NCBI RefSeq assembly: GCF_026798195.1
Contig: NZ_JAPQEZ010000001.1
Coordinates: 246,901-310,900, forward strand
Length of the DNA stretch: 64,000 nt
DNA from: Lentilactobacillus senioris
Lineage (GTDB): Bacteria; Bacillota; Bacilli; Lactobacillales; Lactobacillaceae
Direction of reading: 5' to 3'
How positions within the stretch are numbered: the stretch's first letter is position 1; each line of letters begins with the position of its first letter. Shown here piece by piece: positions 50,554-59,144 of the stretch. The notes under the pieces were generated by a model. The model ran no database searches and was not told where the DNA came from. It worked only from the letters and a program-made list of their open reading frames with translations. The translations under genes and the position numbers were made by a program.

Positions 50554-52471
50554 CTTTAGGATCTTCCTTAACTCTAAGGATTGGAATAATAACGGCAATG
50601 ATCATAATTGCCATGACAATCCAAGCCATTTCGTTACTTGCGGCAAATCCGGTAAGGGTTCTAGTCTTGATAACGTTGAAGATATGCAAGAAGATCCCGA
50701 TCAAACCAATGATAGAACTACCAGCGATCAACCCGGATGAAAGACTAACCCCACCCTGAACACGTTTGTCAGAAAGAGCCTTGTTGTGCTTAGAAACTTG
50801 TTCCACAATTAAACGAACAAGAGCCCCGATGAAGATGATGGAAGTGGTTGAGATTGGTAGGTAAAAACCAAGGGCAATGGTCATAACTGGAAGGCCCCAC
50901 ATAAGAAGAACCACGGAAATAACCAAACCTGCGATTACCATGACCCAAGGAAGTTTGTTGGACATAATTCCTTGAGTTAAGGCAGCAATCAAGTTAGCTT
51001 GTGGTAAAGCAAATGGTGGGTTAGCACCAGTAATGCGAAGTTGAGGAGTCAAAACAACTGTCATCCCAACAACCACGATAGTACCGATAGTACCGGCAAC
51101 GGCGTAGTATTTAGCCATTTCACCTTTGTTACCACCGATAATAAAGCTAGCTTTTTGAGTTTGCATGTAACCAGAACCAACAGAAATGGCGGTAACGATG
51201 AAGACCCCAAATGTTAATAGAATAGAAATGTGACTAGTGCTAGTCCAACCAGCAACTGCGAAGATCAAAGTCATGATAACTAATGAAGCAATGGTCATCC
51301 CAGAAACGGGGTTGTTAGAAGCTCCAATCGTTCCGGCCATCCGAGCAGAAACAATAACGAATAGGAATGAAAGGATTACGGCTAAGATACCACCGACAAT
51401 CATAATCATAATGTTTTTAGCAAAGAAAATACTTACTACGAAAATTCCAATAATCCCAACTAATAAGGCAATCATGCCATTAGCGTTAGAATCGCCGTTA
51501 GCGTTCTTTCTTGCATCTAAAGTACTCTTGATAGAAGCAGTGATAGCAGGAATTAATTTGATAGCACCAATAATCCCACCACCAAGCATCATTCCGGCAC
51601 CAATATACTTAACGTAGTTACCAGAAACGCCGGAAACGTCCATTTGGTTAACTAGCAAGGCTGAATCGTTCCAAACGTGAGCGCTGCTACCAGCCATACT
51701 GGTGAAGTAACCGATTAATGGAGTAACCGCAAAGTTAGCCAATATAGAACCAGCCATAATAGTCATCGAAACATCGAGCCCGATAACAAAACCGATCCCA
51801 AGCAACATTGGGTTAACTTCCGTAGACATTTGCCAACGATATGACTTGCTTCCTTTGAAAGAAATCATAGAGTTGACCCAGCCCATAAATTGGGTAGTCA
51901 TGAAAGTGATGATCCCACCAATTCCAAAACCAATTCCCATCATTTTAAGGGATTCACCACCAGTTTCAGAAGCAACCATTGCTTCTGAGATGGCCATGGA
52001 TTCTGGGTAAAGGAGTTTACCGTGTTCTTGCACAATGAGGTAGTTATAAACTAATGATGATACCCCAAGGGCAAAGAGAACGGCGGTTACCCCTACAAAA
52101 AATCCAGTAATTAAGTTAACTTTACTACCAATTAAAACAATAGCTGGTAACACATAGATCATCCCACTGGCGATGGCTTCACCACCACTGGACATACCTT
52201 GGAGTAAGTTAACCCCTAAAATACCTTTTTTACGAGCGAACAAGCCGACCATTCCAGAACCTAAAATAGCCCCTGGAATCCCAGCAGAAACTGTTAGTCC
52301 GGCTTTCATTCCAGAATAAGCAGTTGATGCAGCGAAAATAATAGCAAGGATAGCACCCATGATCATGATAACGGGACTGCCACCCTTGTTGTCCTTTTCA
52401 CTTACGAACGGAACGTACTTGTCACCAGGCACGCCGCCGTAAGCGGATTTTGATAATTGCTTCTTAGCCAT
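50531..52471 (-). CDS. OPT family oligopeptide transporter
   Basis: This 646-residue protein has about 15 predicted helices. YVPFVSEKDNKGGSPV then IMGAILAIIFAASTAYSGMKAGLTVSAGIPGA (key AYSGMKAGLTVSAGIPGAIL) and GEAIASGMIYVLPA are OPT signatures. The prokaryotic OPT (YgeW/TIGR00733 type) members import di- to oligopeptides with protons. It is the first gene of the OPT-PqqD-dipeptidase operon. The cell thus has two peptide importers in this window, OPT and Opp. The short C-terminal tail is acidic and lysine-rich. GGAGGAAGG precedes the ATG. Confidence 0.88.
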   Translation of the reverse strand: MAKKQLSKSAYGGVPGDKYVPFVSEKDNKGGSPVIMIMGAILAIIFAASTAYSGMKAGLTVSAGIPGAILGSGMVGLFARKKGILGVNLLQGMSSGGEAIASGMIYVLPAIVLIGSKVNLITGFFVGVTAVLFALGVSSLVYNYLIVQEHGKLLYPESMAISEAMVASETGGESLKMMGIGFGIGGIITFMTTQFMGWVNSMISFKGSKSYRWQMSTEVNPMLLGIGFVIGLDVSMTIMAGSILANFAVTPLIGYFTSMAGSSAHVWNDSALLVNQMDVSGVSGNYVKYIGAGMMLGGGIIGAIKLIPAITASIKSTLDARKNANGDSNANGMIALLVGIIGIFVVSIFFAKNIMIMIVGGILAVILSFLFVIVSARMAGTIGASNNPVSGMTIASLVIMTLIFAVAGWTSTSHISILLTFGVFIVTAISVGSGYMQTQKASFIIGGNKGEMAKYYAVAGTIGTIVVVGMTVVLTPQLRITGANPPFALPQANLIAALTQGIMSNKLPWVMVIAGLVISVVLLMWGLPVMTIALGFYLPISTTSIIFIGALVRLIVEQVSKHNKALSDKRVQGGVSLSSGLIAGSSIIGLIGIFLHIFNVIKTRTLTGFAASNEMAWIVMAIMIIAVIIPILRVKEDPKDETSEEK

Positions 52472-52587
52472 ATGGCCTTCCTCCTTACAAAGTAGTGAAT
52501 ATACTTCTTGTTAAGAATAACGCAAAATGGATAATTTTTATACGATTTTTTAGCGATTTACTTGAATAAAATTAACAATGCTTTTAT

Positions 52588-52649
52588 TTGACATTAAAAA
52601 ATAAATAGAATATGATAGTTTATCGTTAGTTTTTAATTAATAAACTAAC
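52588..52649 (+). promoter_or_regulatory. Promoter and MarR-type operator of the ABC/MarR operon
   Basis: TTGACA (52588-52593), 17 bases, TATGAT (52611-52616). GTTAGTTT...AAACTAAC (52625-52649) is a 25-base near-palindrome just past the start point, the probable site of the MarR encoded downstream. Confidence 0.72.
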
Positions 52650-52684
52650 TAAATTTGAAATAAATTAAAAAGGAAGTGGCTTAA

Positions 52685-54442
52685 ATGGATGACCAAAAAG
52701 AAGTACAAGTAACCACTAAAGACATGTTGCAGTTTGTGTTTAACAAGGTCTTGAAACAAAAGTGGATTTTAGTGGTTAACGTTTTAGCATTGACCTTAAT
52801 TACCGCATTACAATTTGTAATGCCTCAATTTGAAAAAATCATTATTGATAAAATCATTCCAATGAAAGACCTGCATTGGTTGGCATTAGTAATCGGTGGT
52901 TTATTGCTAACGGCAGTGGTTTTAGGGTTGCTTAATTATTTTTCCTCATATTATATGGGGGTGATGAGTCAATCGGCGATTACCGAGTTACGAAACGATC
53001 TGTATCATGATTTATTACGTCAGGATACGACTTTCTTTGAATCTAGCAAAACTGGAGATTTGATGGTGCGGTTGACTAGTGATATTAACAACCTACAAAG
53101 TATGATTTCTTCTAACATGTTGTCAATGATTGGCAACTTATTCACCTTTGTTGGTGTTTTGATTTTTATTTATATTGTGAACTGGCAAATGGCGCTGGCA
53201 GTAACGGTTACTTTCCCATTAATGTTTGTAATTTATCGCGTTTTTAGGGATCGAATTCATAAAGCTTACCGAGCTGCACGATTATCACAGTCGAAGATGT
53301 CCAATCAAATGCAAAATACCTTGACCCAAATTGATTTAATTAAGAGCTATACTAATGAAGATTTAGCGCAAGAAAGTTTTAACGAAGCCTCAGATCAAAA
53401 CCGGCGGGACATGATTAAAGCTACTCAAAATGGGGCGATTTTTTCACCATTAATTGATGGTGTGAATTACCTACAAGTGGCAATTATTTTGTCATTAGGA
53501 GCTTACTTCGTCATGCAAGGACAATTGACGGTGGGGGCGTTAGTGGCTTATTTAACTTACGTGGCAATGCTCCAGAGTCCAATCATGGCATTTACGAGAT
53601 TACTAAACCAAATTCAACAATCATTGGTTTCTTACGGTCGCATCAACGAAATTACCCAAGTTAAACCAACGATTTTAGAACCTGCTCATCCGGTAGCTTT
53701 TCCTAAAGCGCCGTTAGCGGTGGAATTGGATCATGTCAACTTTAGTTATTTAGGTAACTCTGATATGCCAACGATCGAAGACGTTTCATTTGACGTTCCA
53801 GCTGGTAAAACTACGGCGTTAGTTGGGCACTCTGGTTCTGGTAAATCCACAATTACTAAATTAATTGATCGAATGTACGATATAAATGGTGGCAAAATCA
53901 CCATCAATGGCGATAACATTGCTGATTTTCGATTAGAGGATTTACGCCGGCACATCGCGATTGTTTCCCAGGATCTCTTTATTTTAGATGGGACGCTGCG
54001 TGATAACGTGGTCTATGCTAAGCAAGATGCTACGGATGAAGAAGTTAACCGCGTTATCGAAATGGCTGATCTGACTAATTTTGTAACGGGATTACCTGAC
54101 GGCTTAGCTACCCAAGTGGGGGAACGGGGAGTAAAACTCTCCGGCGGTCAAAAGCAACGATTATCGATTGCTCGGGCTTTACTGAAAAATGCACCGATCG
54201 TAATTTTGGATGAAGCAACGGCTAGCTTGGATAACGAAGCCGAAAAACAAATTCAACACGCATTGGATAATTTGACCGAAACGCGAACCACAATTGTGAT
54301 TGCCCATCGATTATCTACGGTGTACGGTGCTGACCAAATTGTTGTTATCGATGACGGCAAGGTGGTTGAAAAAGGCACGCACCAAAGCTTGTTAGATCAA
54401 AATGGTGCTTATGCCAAGTTATATCAAGCTCAATTTAATTAA
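52685..54442 (+). CDS. LmrA/BmrA-like multidrug ABC half-transporter (second copy)
   Basis: This 585-residue protein has six helices (about 30-315) and an ATPase domain with Walker A GHSGSGKST, signature LSGGQKQRLSIARALL, Walker B IVILDEATASLD and the H-loop IVIAHRLSTVY. It should form a homodimer that exports hydrophobic compounds. It is a paralogue of the gene at 40027-41790, but here the MarR gene comes after the transporter. Strong promoter, AAGGAAGTGG ribosome site. Confidence 0.9.
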   Translation: MDDQKEVQVTTKDMLQFVFNKVLKQKWILVVNVLALTLITALQFVMPQFEKIIIDKIIPMKDLHWLALVIGGLLLTAVVLGLLNYFSSYYMGVMSQSAITELRNDLYHDLLRQDTTFFESSKTGDLMVRLTSDINNLQSMISSNMLSMIGNLFTFVGVLIFIYIVNWQMALAVTVTFPLMFVIYRVFRDRIHKAYRAARLSQSKMSNQMQNTLTQIDLIKSYTNEDLAQESFNEASDQNRRDMIKATQNGAIFSPLIDGVNYLQVAIILSLGAYFVMQGQLTVGALVAYLTYVAMLQSPIMAFTRLLNQIQQSLVSYGRINEITQVKPTILEPAHPVAFPKAPLAVELDHVNFSYLGNSDMPTIEDVSFDVPAGKTTALVGHSGSGKSTITKLIDRMYDINGGKITINGDNIADFRLEDLRRHIAIVSQDLFILDGTLRDNVVYAKQDATDEEVNRVIEMADLTNFVTGLPDGLATQVGERGVKLSGGQKQRLSIARALLKNAPIVILDEATASLDNEAEKQIQHALDNLTETRTTIVIAHRLSTVYGADQIVVIDDGKVVEKGTHQSLLDQNGAYAKLYQAQFN

Positions 54443-54454
54443 GGTGGAGAAACT

Positions 54455-54943
54455 ATGTCAAAAGAAACTACCCAACTAATTCGATTATTTAGAGAAATTA
54501 ATCATCAACCAGTAATGGCTGCTAGAACCCATCATCATGGTCGCGGAGCTCAACGGTTACTACAATTATTGAGTCGCCATGACGGCCTGAGTAACGCGGA
54601 AATTGCAGAAATGTTAGATATTCGTCCCAGCTCAGTGAGTGCTAGTATTAAGCAATTGGAAGCTCAAGAATTGATTGAGCGCCAACCTAGTTTAAGTGAT
54701 AAACGGATGTTGACGGTGCACTTAACTAATAAGGGTCGGCAAATTACGGATAGGTTAAACCAGGTTAACGACCAAATGAGCGAACGGCTTTTTGCTAACC
54801 TAAACAAGGAAGAACGGTGCCAACTGGTCGAGTTATTGACTAAGGTAAACCAAGAAGCCCAGACGTTAAGCACCAATTTGGATTCGGAAATGACGGACTT
54901 AACTCGCCAGGCCCGGATGATTAAAGAACAGTTCCATCGGTAA
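54455..54943 (+). CDS. MarR family regulator (second copy)
   Basis: This 162-residue protein has a MarR winged helix: LSNAEIAEMLDIRPSSVSAS (recognition helix with DIRPSS) and wing SLSDKRMLTVHLTNKG (DKRML). It is a paralogue of the MarR at 41803. Its N-terminus holds HHHGRGAQRLLQLL. It lies 12 bases after the ABC gene and probably represses the operon through the palindrome at 52625. AAGGTGGAG is the ribosome site. Confidence 0.86.
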   Translation: MSKETTQLIRLFREINHQPVMAARTHHHGRGAQRLLQLLSRHDGLSNAEIAEMLDIRPSSVSASIKQLEAQELIERQPSLSDKRMLTVHLTNKGRQITDRLNQVNDQMSERLFANLNKEERCQLVELLTKVNQEAQTLSTNLDSEMTDLTRQARMIKEQFHR

Positions 54944-54946
54944 CAT

Positions 54947-54983
54947 AAAAAAGCTGATGCCTATTTTAGGCATCAGCTTTTTT
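54947..54983. terminator. Bidirectional intrinsic terminator
   Basis: AAAAAAGCTGATGCC (54947-54961) pairs perfectly with GGCATCAGCTTTTTT (54969-54983). Confidence 0.9.
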
Positions 54984-54993
54984 ATAAATAGAA

Positions 54994-55731
54994 TTATGAA
55001 TCTTGTCTGGTTGCAGCAATATCGATTTCACGAATATTAACTTCTTGAGGCATATCATAAATGAACTTAACGGCTTCGGCTACGTGGACTGGGTCCAAGG
55101 TAATACCGCCCATCGTCTTCTTCCAACTTTCGTAATCTGAAAGAGCTTCGTCATCGGTTACGTGAGTTAATAATTCGGTTTCGGCTGCGCCGGGAGCCAC
55201 CATGGCAACCCGAACGTTCTTAGCGGAAACCTCTTCGCGAATGGTTTCACTTAACCCGTGCACACCAAACTTAGATGCAACATAAGCTGCATGGTTTACG
55301 AAGGTTTTTTTGCCGGCCAAAGAAGACATGTTGATGATAGTACCGTGTTCACGTTCCATCATATCGTCTAATACGATTTGAGTTCCGTTTAAAACTCCCA
55401 TAACGTTGGTATCCAGCATTGTTTGCCATTCCTTAGGATCTTGGCGCCAAACGTTACCTAATAACATTACTCCGGCATTGTTGACTAACAAATCAGTTTT
55501 GCCGTAAACGGCTTCGGCTTTACGAATTGCGGCTTCAAAAGCAGTTTTGTCGGTAACATCTACGGCTTCTACCATAACTTGGTCAAAGTTTAATGGTAAA
55601 GCTGTGATTTTTTCAGTGCGGCGACCTAGTAGTAACATTGGGTAACCGTCTTGGTTAAATAGCTTAGCCATTTGGACGCCAAATCCAGAGCTGGCACCGG
55701 TGATTACGACTAATGGTTTTTGATTATTCAT
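54994..55731 (-). CDS. Short-chain dehydrogenase/reductase
   Basis: This 245-residue classical SDR has TGASSGFG (11-18) for NAD(P), NNAG (about 88-91), catalytic Ser at INMSSLAG, and YVASKFGVHG (YxxxK). It is close to YdfG/serine-3-dehydrogenase-like enzymes. Substrate unknown. Divergent from a MerR regulator, and its promoter has the MerR hallmark (19-base spacer with a perfect palindrome), so it is almost surely MerR-activated. A terminator follows. Confidence 0.88.
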   Translation of the reverse strand: MNNQKPLVVITGASSGFGVQMAKLFNQDGYPMLLLGRRTEKITALPLNFDQVMVEAVDVTDKTAFEAAIRKAEAVYGKTDLLVNNAGVMLLGNVWRQDPKEWQTMLDTNVMGVLNGTQIVLDDMMEREHGTIINMSSLAGKKTFVNHAAYVASKFGVHGLSETIREEVSAKNVRVAMVAPGAAETELLTHVTDDEALSDYESWKKTMGGITLDPVHVAEAVKFIYDMPQEVNIREIDIAATRQDS

Positions 55732-55765
55732 AGTTATTTTTTCCCTCTTTCTAGTTGATAGTGGT

Positions 55766-55796
55766 AATATACAACCTGAAGTTAACTTCAGGTCAA
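55766..55796 (-). promoter_or_regulatory. MerR-type promoter of the SDR gene
   Basis: On the minus strand TTGACC (55791-55796), a 19-base spacer and TATATT (55766-55771). ACCTGAAGTTAACTTCAGGT (55774-55793) is a perfect 20-base palindrome inside the spacer. Overlong spacers with a central dyad are the mark of MerR-activated promoters. Confidence 0.85.
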
Positions 55797-55819
55797 GGAA
55801 AAGGGAGAAATTTTTTTAG

Positions 55820-56281
55820 ATGTATAAAATTAGTGATATTGCTGACAAAATGGATGTGTCCGTAGATACGGTTCGTTACTATGATCGAGAAGGGTTGATG
55901 CCTTTTGTAGAACGGGATAAATCCGGTCGGCGGGTGTTTACCGATCATGATTTAAACTTCATTGAAGTCATCCAGTGTATGAAACAAGCTGGGATTCCGG
56001 TTAAAGAAATTGCGACTTTTATTGATTGGTGCATGACCGGTGACGAGACGTTAGAACAACGGTACGATTTCTTAGCTGATCACGAACAACAATTAGAAAC
56101 CAAAATTCAACAGTTAGAGGATAACCTTGCCTTTTTGCGTTGGAAAAAGTGGTACTATCAAACTGCAATGGAAGCGGGAACTGAAGAGATTCATTTCTTA
56201 GAAGGGACCAATGTAGTGGATCCTAACGAACGTAAACGATACGAGCAACTACTAGCTGATGGTCAGTTAGAGTCTAAATGA
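55820..56281 (+). CDS. MerR family regulator
   Basis: This 153-residue protein has the N-terminal MerR helix-turn-helix: MYKISDIADKMDVSVDTVRY then YDREGLMPFVERDKSGRRV (key TVRYYDREGL). A coiled-coil helix follows (85-115). Cysteines at 55 and 73 or so (VIQCMKQAG, DWCMTGD) might sense thiol stress, but there is no metal-binding tail. It activates the divergent SDR gene. Start ATG with AAAGGGAGAA, ten bases away. Confidence 0.87.
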   Translation: MYKISDIADKMDVSVDTVRYYDREGLMPFVERDKSGRRVFTDHDLNFIEVIQCMKQAGIPVKEIATFIDWCMTGDETLEQRYDFLADHEQQLETKIQQLEDNLAFLRWKKWYYQTAMEAGTEEIHFLEGTNVVDPNERKRYEQLLADGQLESK

Positions 56282-56317
56282 GGGGATGAAATGCCCGTCT
56301 AAAGGCAATTATAAAAG

Positions 56318-56367
56318 TTAGGTGCTCCTAAGAAAAACATTTACTTTAAGTTAAAATATGTTAATAT
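56318..56367 (+). promoter_or_regulatory. mntH promoter with MntR-like box
   Basis: TTTACT (56340-56345), 16 bases, TAATAT (56362-56367). TTAGG-TGCT-CCTAA (56318-56331) lies just upstream of the -35 and resembles DtxR/MntR operators. Its upstream position is unusual for a simple repressor. Confidence 0.45.
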
Positions 56368-56398
56368 TGTCTTTGGAAATAAAAAGGAGGCGGCAGCT

Positions 56399-57982
56399 AT
56401 GGCAAAAAACAAGCCTGAAAAAGAAAAGAAAGAAAAGCTGATCCACTACGCCAATGGTCCTTCGTTAGAAGAAATCAATGGTACGGTGGAAGTTCCTAAG
56501 GGAAAAGGATTCTGGAAAACCCTGTTAGCATACTCTGGTCCTGGAGCATTGGTAGCGGTAGGTTATATGGATCCTGGTAACTGGTCAACTTCAATCACCG
56601 GGGGGCAAAATTTCCAATACCTCTTGATGTCTGTTATCTTAATGTCGAGTTTAATTGCGATGCTATTACAATACATGGCGGCTAAACTGGGCATTGTGAC
56701 GCAAATGGATTTGGCCCAGATGATCCGTACCCGTACCAGCAAGGCGTTAGGGATTATTTTATGGATTATGACAGAATTAGCAATCATGGCAACTGATATT
56801 GCTGAAGTTATCGGTGCGGCGATTGCGCTGTACTTGCTGTTTGATATTCCGTTAATCATTGCTGTTTTCATTACCGTTTTAGATGTTATGTTATTGCTCT
56901 TATTGACTAAAATTGGTTTTCGGAAAATCGAAGCTTTGGTGGTTGCTTTAATCCTGGTAATCTTCGTGGTTTTTGCTTACCAAGTAGCCTTGTCAGATCC
57001 TAACTGGGGTGGTGTAGTTAAAGGATTGGTGCCAACTGCCCAAACCTTTGCTGACACTCCTCATATTGGGGGCCAAACTCCATTAACTGGGGCCTTGGGA
57101 ATCATTGGGGCGACTGTTATGCCTCATAACTTGTATCTACATTCTGCAATTTCTCAAACCAGAATTGTGGATCACAACGATGAAGAAGATGTGGCACGGA
57201 CTGTGCGCTTCACTATGTGGGATTCAAACATTCAATTAACCATGGCATTCTTAGTTAATGCTTTACTATTAATCGTTGGGGTAGCCGTATTTAAGAACGG
57301 TGGGGTTAAAGATCCATCCTTCTTCGGTTTGTACGATGCCCTTTCTAATCCAGATATCTTGAGCAATGAAATTTTAAAAACCGTGGCTCGTTCTGGAATC
57401 TTATCAACTTTATTTGCGGTAGCTTTGTTAGCTTCCGGTCAAAATTCCACGATTACCGGTACCTTAACTGGACAAGTTATCATGGAAGGCTTCATCCATT
57501 TGAAGATGCCAATTTGGCTTCGAAGATTAGTAACTCGTTTGCTATCAGTGGTTCCGGTTATCATCGCTGTTATGATGACTAGTCACCAAAGCGAAATTCA
57601 ACAACACGAAGCTCTGAATACTTTGATGAATAACTCGCAAGTCTTTCTGGCTTTCGCATTACCGTTTTCAATGTTACCATTATTAATGTTCACAGATAGT
57701 AAGTACGAAATGCACGATCGGTTCAAAAACTCAATAATTGTCAAAATTCTTGGTTGGATTTCGGTAATTGGATTGACCTACTTGAACATGATTGGCTTAC
57801 CCGGCCAATTTGAAGGCTTCATGGGTGACGGTGCTAGTCAATCTGAATTGGCATTAGCTGATACATTGGCTTACATCGCGATTGCATTAGTGCTAGCTTT
57901 ATTGGCTTGGGTAATTTGGGACTTACGTCGCAGCAATCAACGTTACGTCCAAGCTGAAGCGGAACAAAAAGCAAAACAATAA
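56399..57982 (+). CDS. mntH: Mn2+/H+ symporter, Nramp family
   Basis: This 527-residue protein has eleven or twelve helices. DPGNW (58-62) and MPHN (241-244) are the metal-binding motifs of Nramp transporters. GQNSTITGTLTGQVIMEG is the consensus transport signature (key GQNSTITGTLTGQ). It takes up manganese, much used by lactobacilli against oxygen radicals. The AGGAGGCGGC ribosome site is strong. Followed after 27 bases by a universal stress protein gene, a pairing seen in other lactobacilli. Confidence 0.93.
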   Translation: MAKNKPEKEKKEKLIHYANGPSLEEINGTVEVPKGKGFWKTLLAYSGPGALVAVGYMDPGNWSTSITGGQNFQYLLMSVILMSSLIAMLLQYMAAKLGIVTQMDLAQMIRTRTSKALGIILWIMTELAIMATDIAEVIGAAIALYLLFDIPLIIAVFITVLDVMLLLLLTKIGFRKIEALVVALILVIFVVFAYQVALSDPNWGGVVKGLVPTAQTFADTPHIGGQTPLTGALGIIGATVMPHNLYLHSAISQTRIVDHNDEEDVARTVRFTMWDSNIQLTMAFLVNALLLIVGVAVFKNGGVKDPSFFGLYDALSNPDILSNEILKTVARSGILSTLFAVALLASGQNSTITGTLTGQVIMEGFIHLKMPIWLRRLVTRLLSVVPVIIAVMMTSHQSEIQQHEALNTLMNNSQVFLAFALPFSMLPLLMFTDSKYEMHDRFKNSIIVKILGWISVIGLTYLNMIGLPGQFEGFMGDGASQSELALADTLAYIAIALVLALLAWVIWDLRRSNQRYVQAEAEQKAKQ

Positions 57983-58009
57983 ATCAAAGTTGGAGGGGAC
58001 TGGTAGTTA

Positions 58010-58459
58010 ATGGCACAAAAACAAGAACCAAACAAAAATTTTAAACGAATTTTAGTCGGGGTAGATGATTCAGAAGATGCACAATTGGCATTTCGCTACG
58101 CAATTAGGGAAGCTCGTCAAAATGATGCTACACTAATCATTACTTCAATTCTTGAAGACGATGACATGAGTGTTTACCAGGCTTTAGATAAGAACTTTGT
58201 AAAAGATCAACGCCAAAAATTATACGATCACGTTAACGAATATCGGAAACTTGCTTTGCGAGCTGGTGTGAAAAACGTGGATATTATTATTTCTGAAGGG
58301 CAAGCCGGCGAAACAATTGTCAAAAAGGTAATTCCCGCAGCTGAAGCGGACTTACTAGTAATTGGCTCACTTTCCAAGACGGGCATTCGGAAGTACTTTG
58401 GTTCCCAAGCATCTTACATGGCTAAGTACGCACCGATTTCAGTGATGGTAGTTAGATAA
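58010..58459 (+). CDS. Universal stress protein (UspA family)
   Basis: This 149-residue protein has the Usp fold: FKRILVGVDDSEDAQLAFRY at the start and GSLSKTGIRKYFGSQASYMA near the end, where the ATP-binding GxxGxGxxxxxxGS pattern is altered (IGSLSKTGIRKYFGSQA). A cytoplasmic dimer with a stress role. It shares a transcript with mntH, suggesting a link to manganese or oxidative stress. Confidence 0.88.
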   Translation: MAQKQEPNKNFKRILVGVDDSEDAQLAFRYAIREARQNDATLIITSILEDDDMSVYQALDKNFVKDQRQKLYDHVNEYRKLALRAGVKNVDIIISEGQAGETIVKKVIPAAEADLLVIGSLSKTGIRKYFGSQASYMAKYAPISVMVVR

Positions 58460-58483
58460 CAATGTACTTAAATATGATTTAAT

Positions 58484-58519
58484 AAAAAACACTGAAAACT
58501 TAAGTTTTCAGTGTTTTTT
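58484..58519. terminator. Bidirectional intrinsic terminator
   Basis: AAAAAACACTGAAAACTT pairs perfectly with its complement ending at 58519, with hardly any loop. Shared by usp and arsC. Confidence 0.88.
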
Positions 58520-58520
58520 A

Positions 58521-58922
58521 TTATGCAAGAGATTGCACTCTCCGTTTTATTTCATCACGCACTTGACGAAAGACGGCTAACTTCTCTTCTGGAGTTCCTT
58601 GAGCTTGAGCTGGATCAATTAAAGGCCAGTGTTGTTTTTGCACGCTAGGAGGAGTCATGGGGCATTTGTCACGAGCATCACCGCAAAGGGTAACCACTAA
58701 GTCTGATGACTGTAAGTAGTCGTTGTCGATTAACTTGGAAGTGTGGTTCGAAATATCAACGCCGTCTTCTTGCATTACTTGAACGGCTAAGGGATTTAAT
58801 CCGTGAGTTTCCACTCCGGCACTTTGGACTTGCCAATCAGCTCCTAAGAATTGGCGGGCATAGCCTTCTGCCATTTGACTGCGACAAGAATTGCCGGTAC
58901 ACAAAAAATAGACTTGTTTCAT
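58521..58922 (-). CDS. arsC: Thioredoxin-coupled arsenate reductase / LMW phosphatase family
   Basis: This 133-residue protein has the P-loop CTGNSCRS (Cys8 to Ser15), and Cys80 and Cys87 in [11 protein letters not shown], the cysteine relay of the thioredoxin-linked ArsC type. It reduces arsenate to arsenite. No arsR, arsB or acr3 is adjacent, so resistance would need an exporter elsewhere. Asp in LIDPAQAQG fits the catalytic acid (DP). Start ATG with AAGGAGAAC. Confidence 0.87.
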   Translation of the reverse strand: MKQVYFLCTGNSCRSQMAEGYARQFLGADWQVQSAGVETHGLNPLAVQVMQEDGVDISNHTSKLIDNDYLQSSDLVVTLCGDARDKCPMTPPSVQKQHWPLIDPAQAQGTPEEKLAVFRQVRDEIKRRVQSLA

Positions 58923-59144
58923 TAGCGTTCTCCTTGGTAGTTTGGCTATAGTGTAGCAGATTAAAAGTTAAAAAGGTGATTTATTTGAATTTAAAATTCG
59001 GATAAATGGATATACCAATTTTGTGAAAATATAGTTAATTGTAGTTATGTTAATTGATATTTACCTAAACCAGTTTTCGAGATACTTAACTCTATGCTAT
59101 ACTAGATCATATTGGAAAAAACGAATGGAGAATGGAGATTTGAA

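Noticed and set aside
50513..51617. Several plus-strand open frames inside the OPT and PqqD genes
   Set aside because: They overlap well-supported minus-strand genes and show only low-complexity, shadow-like composition.
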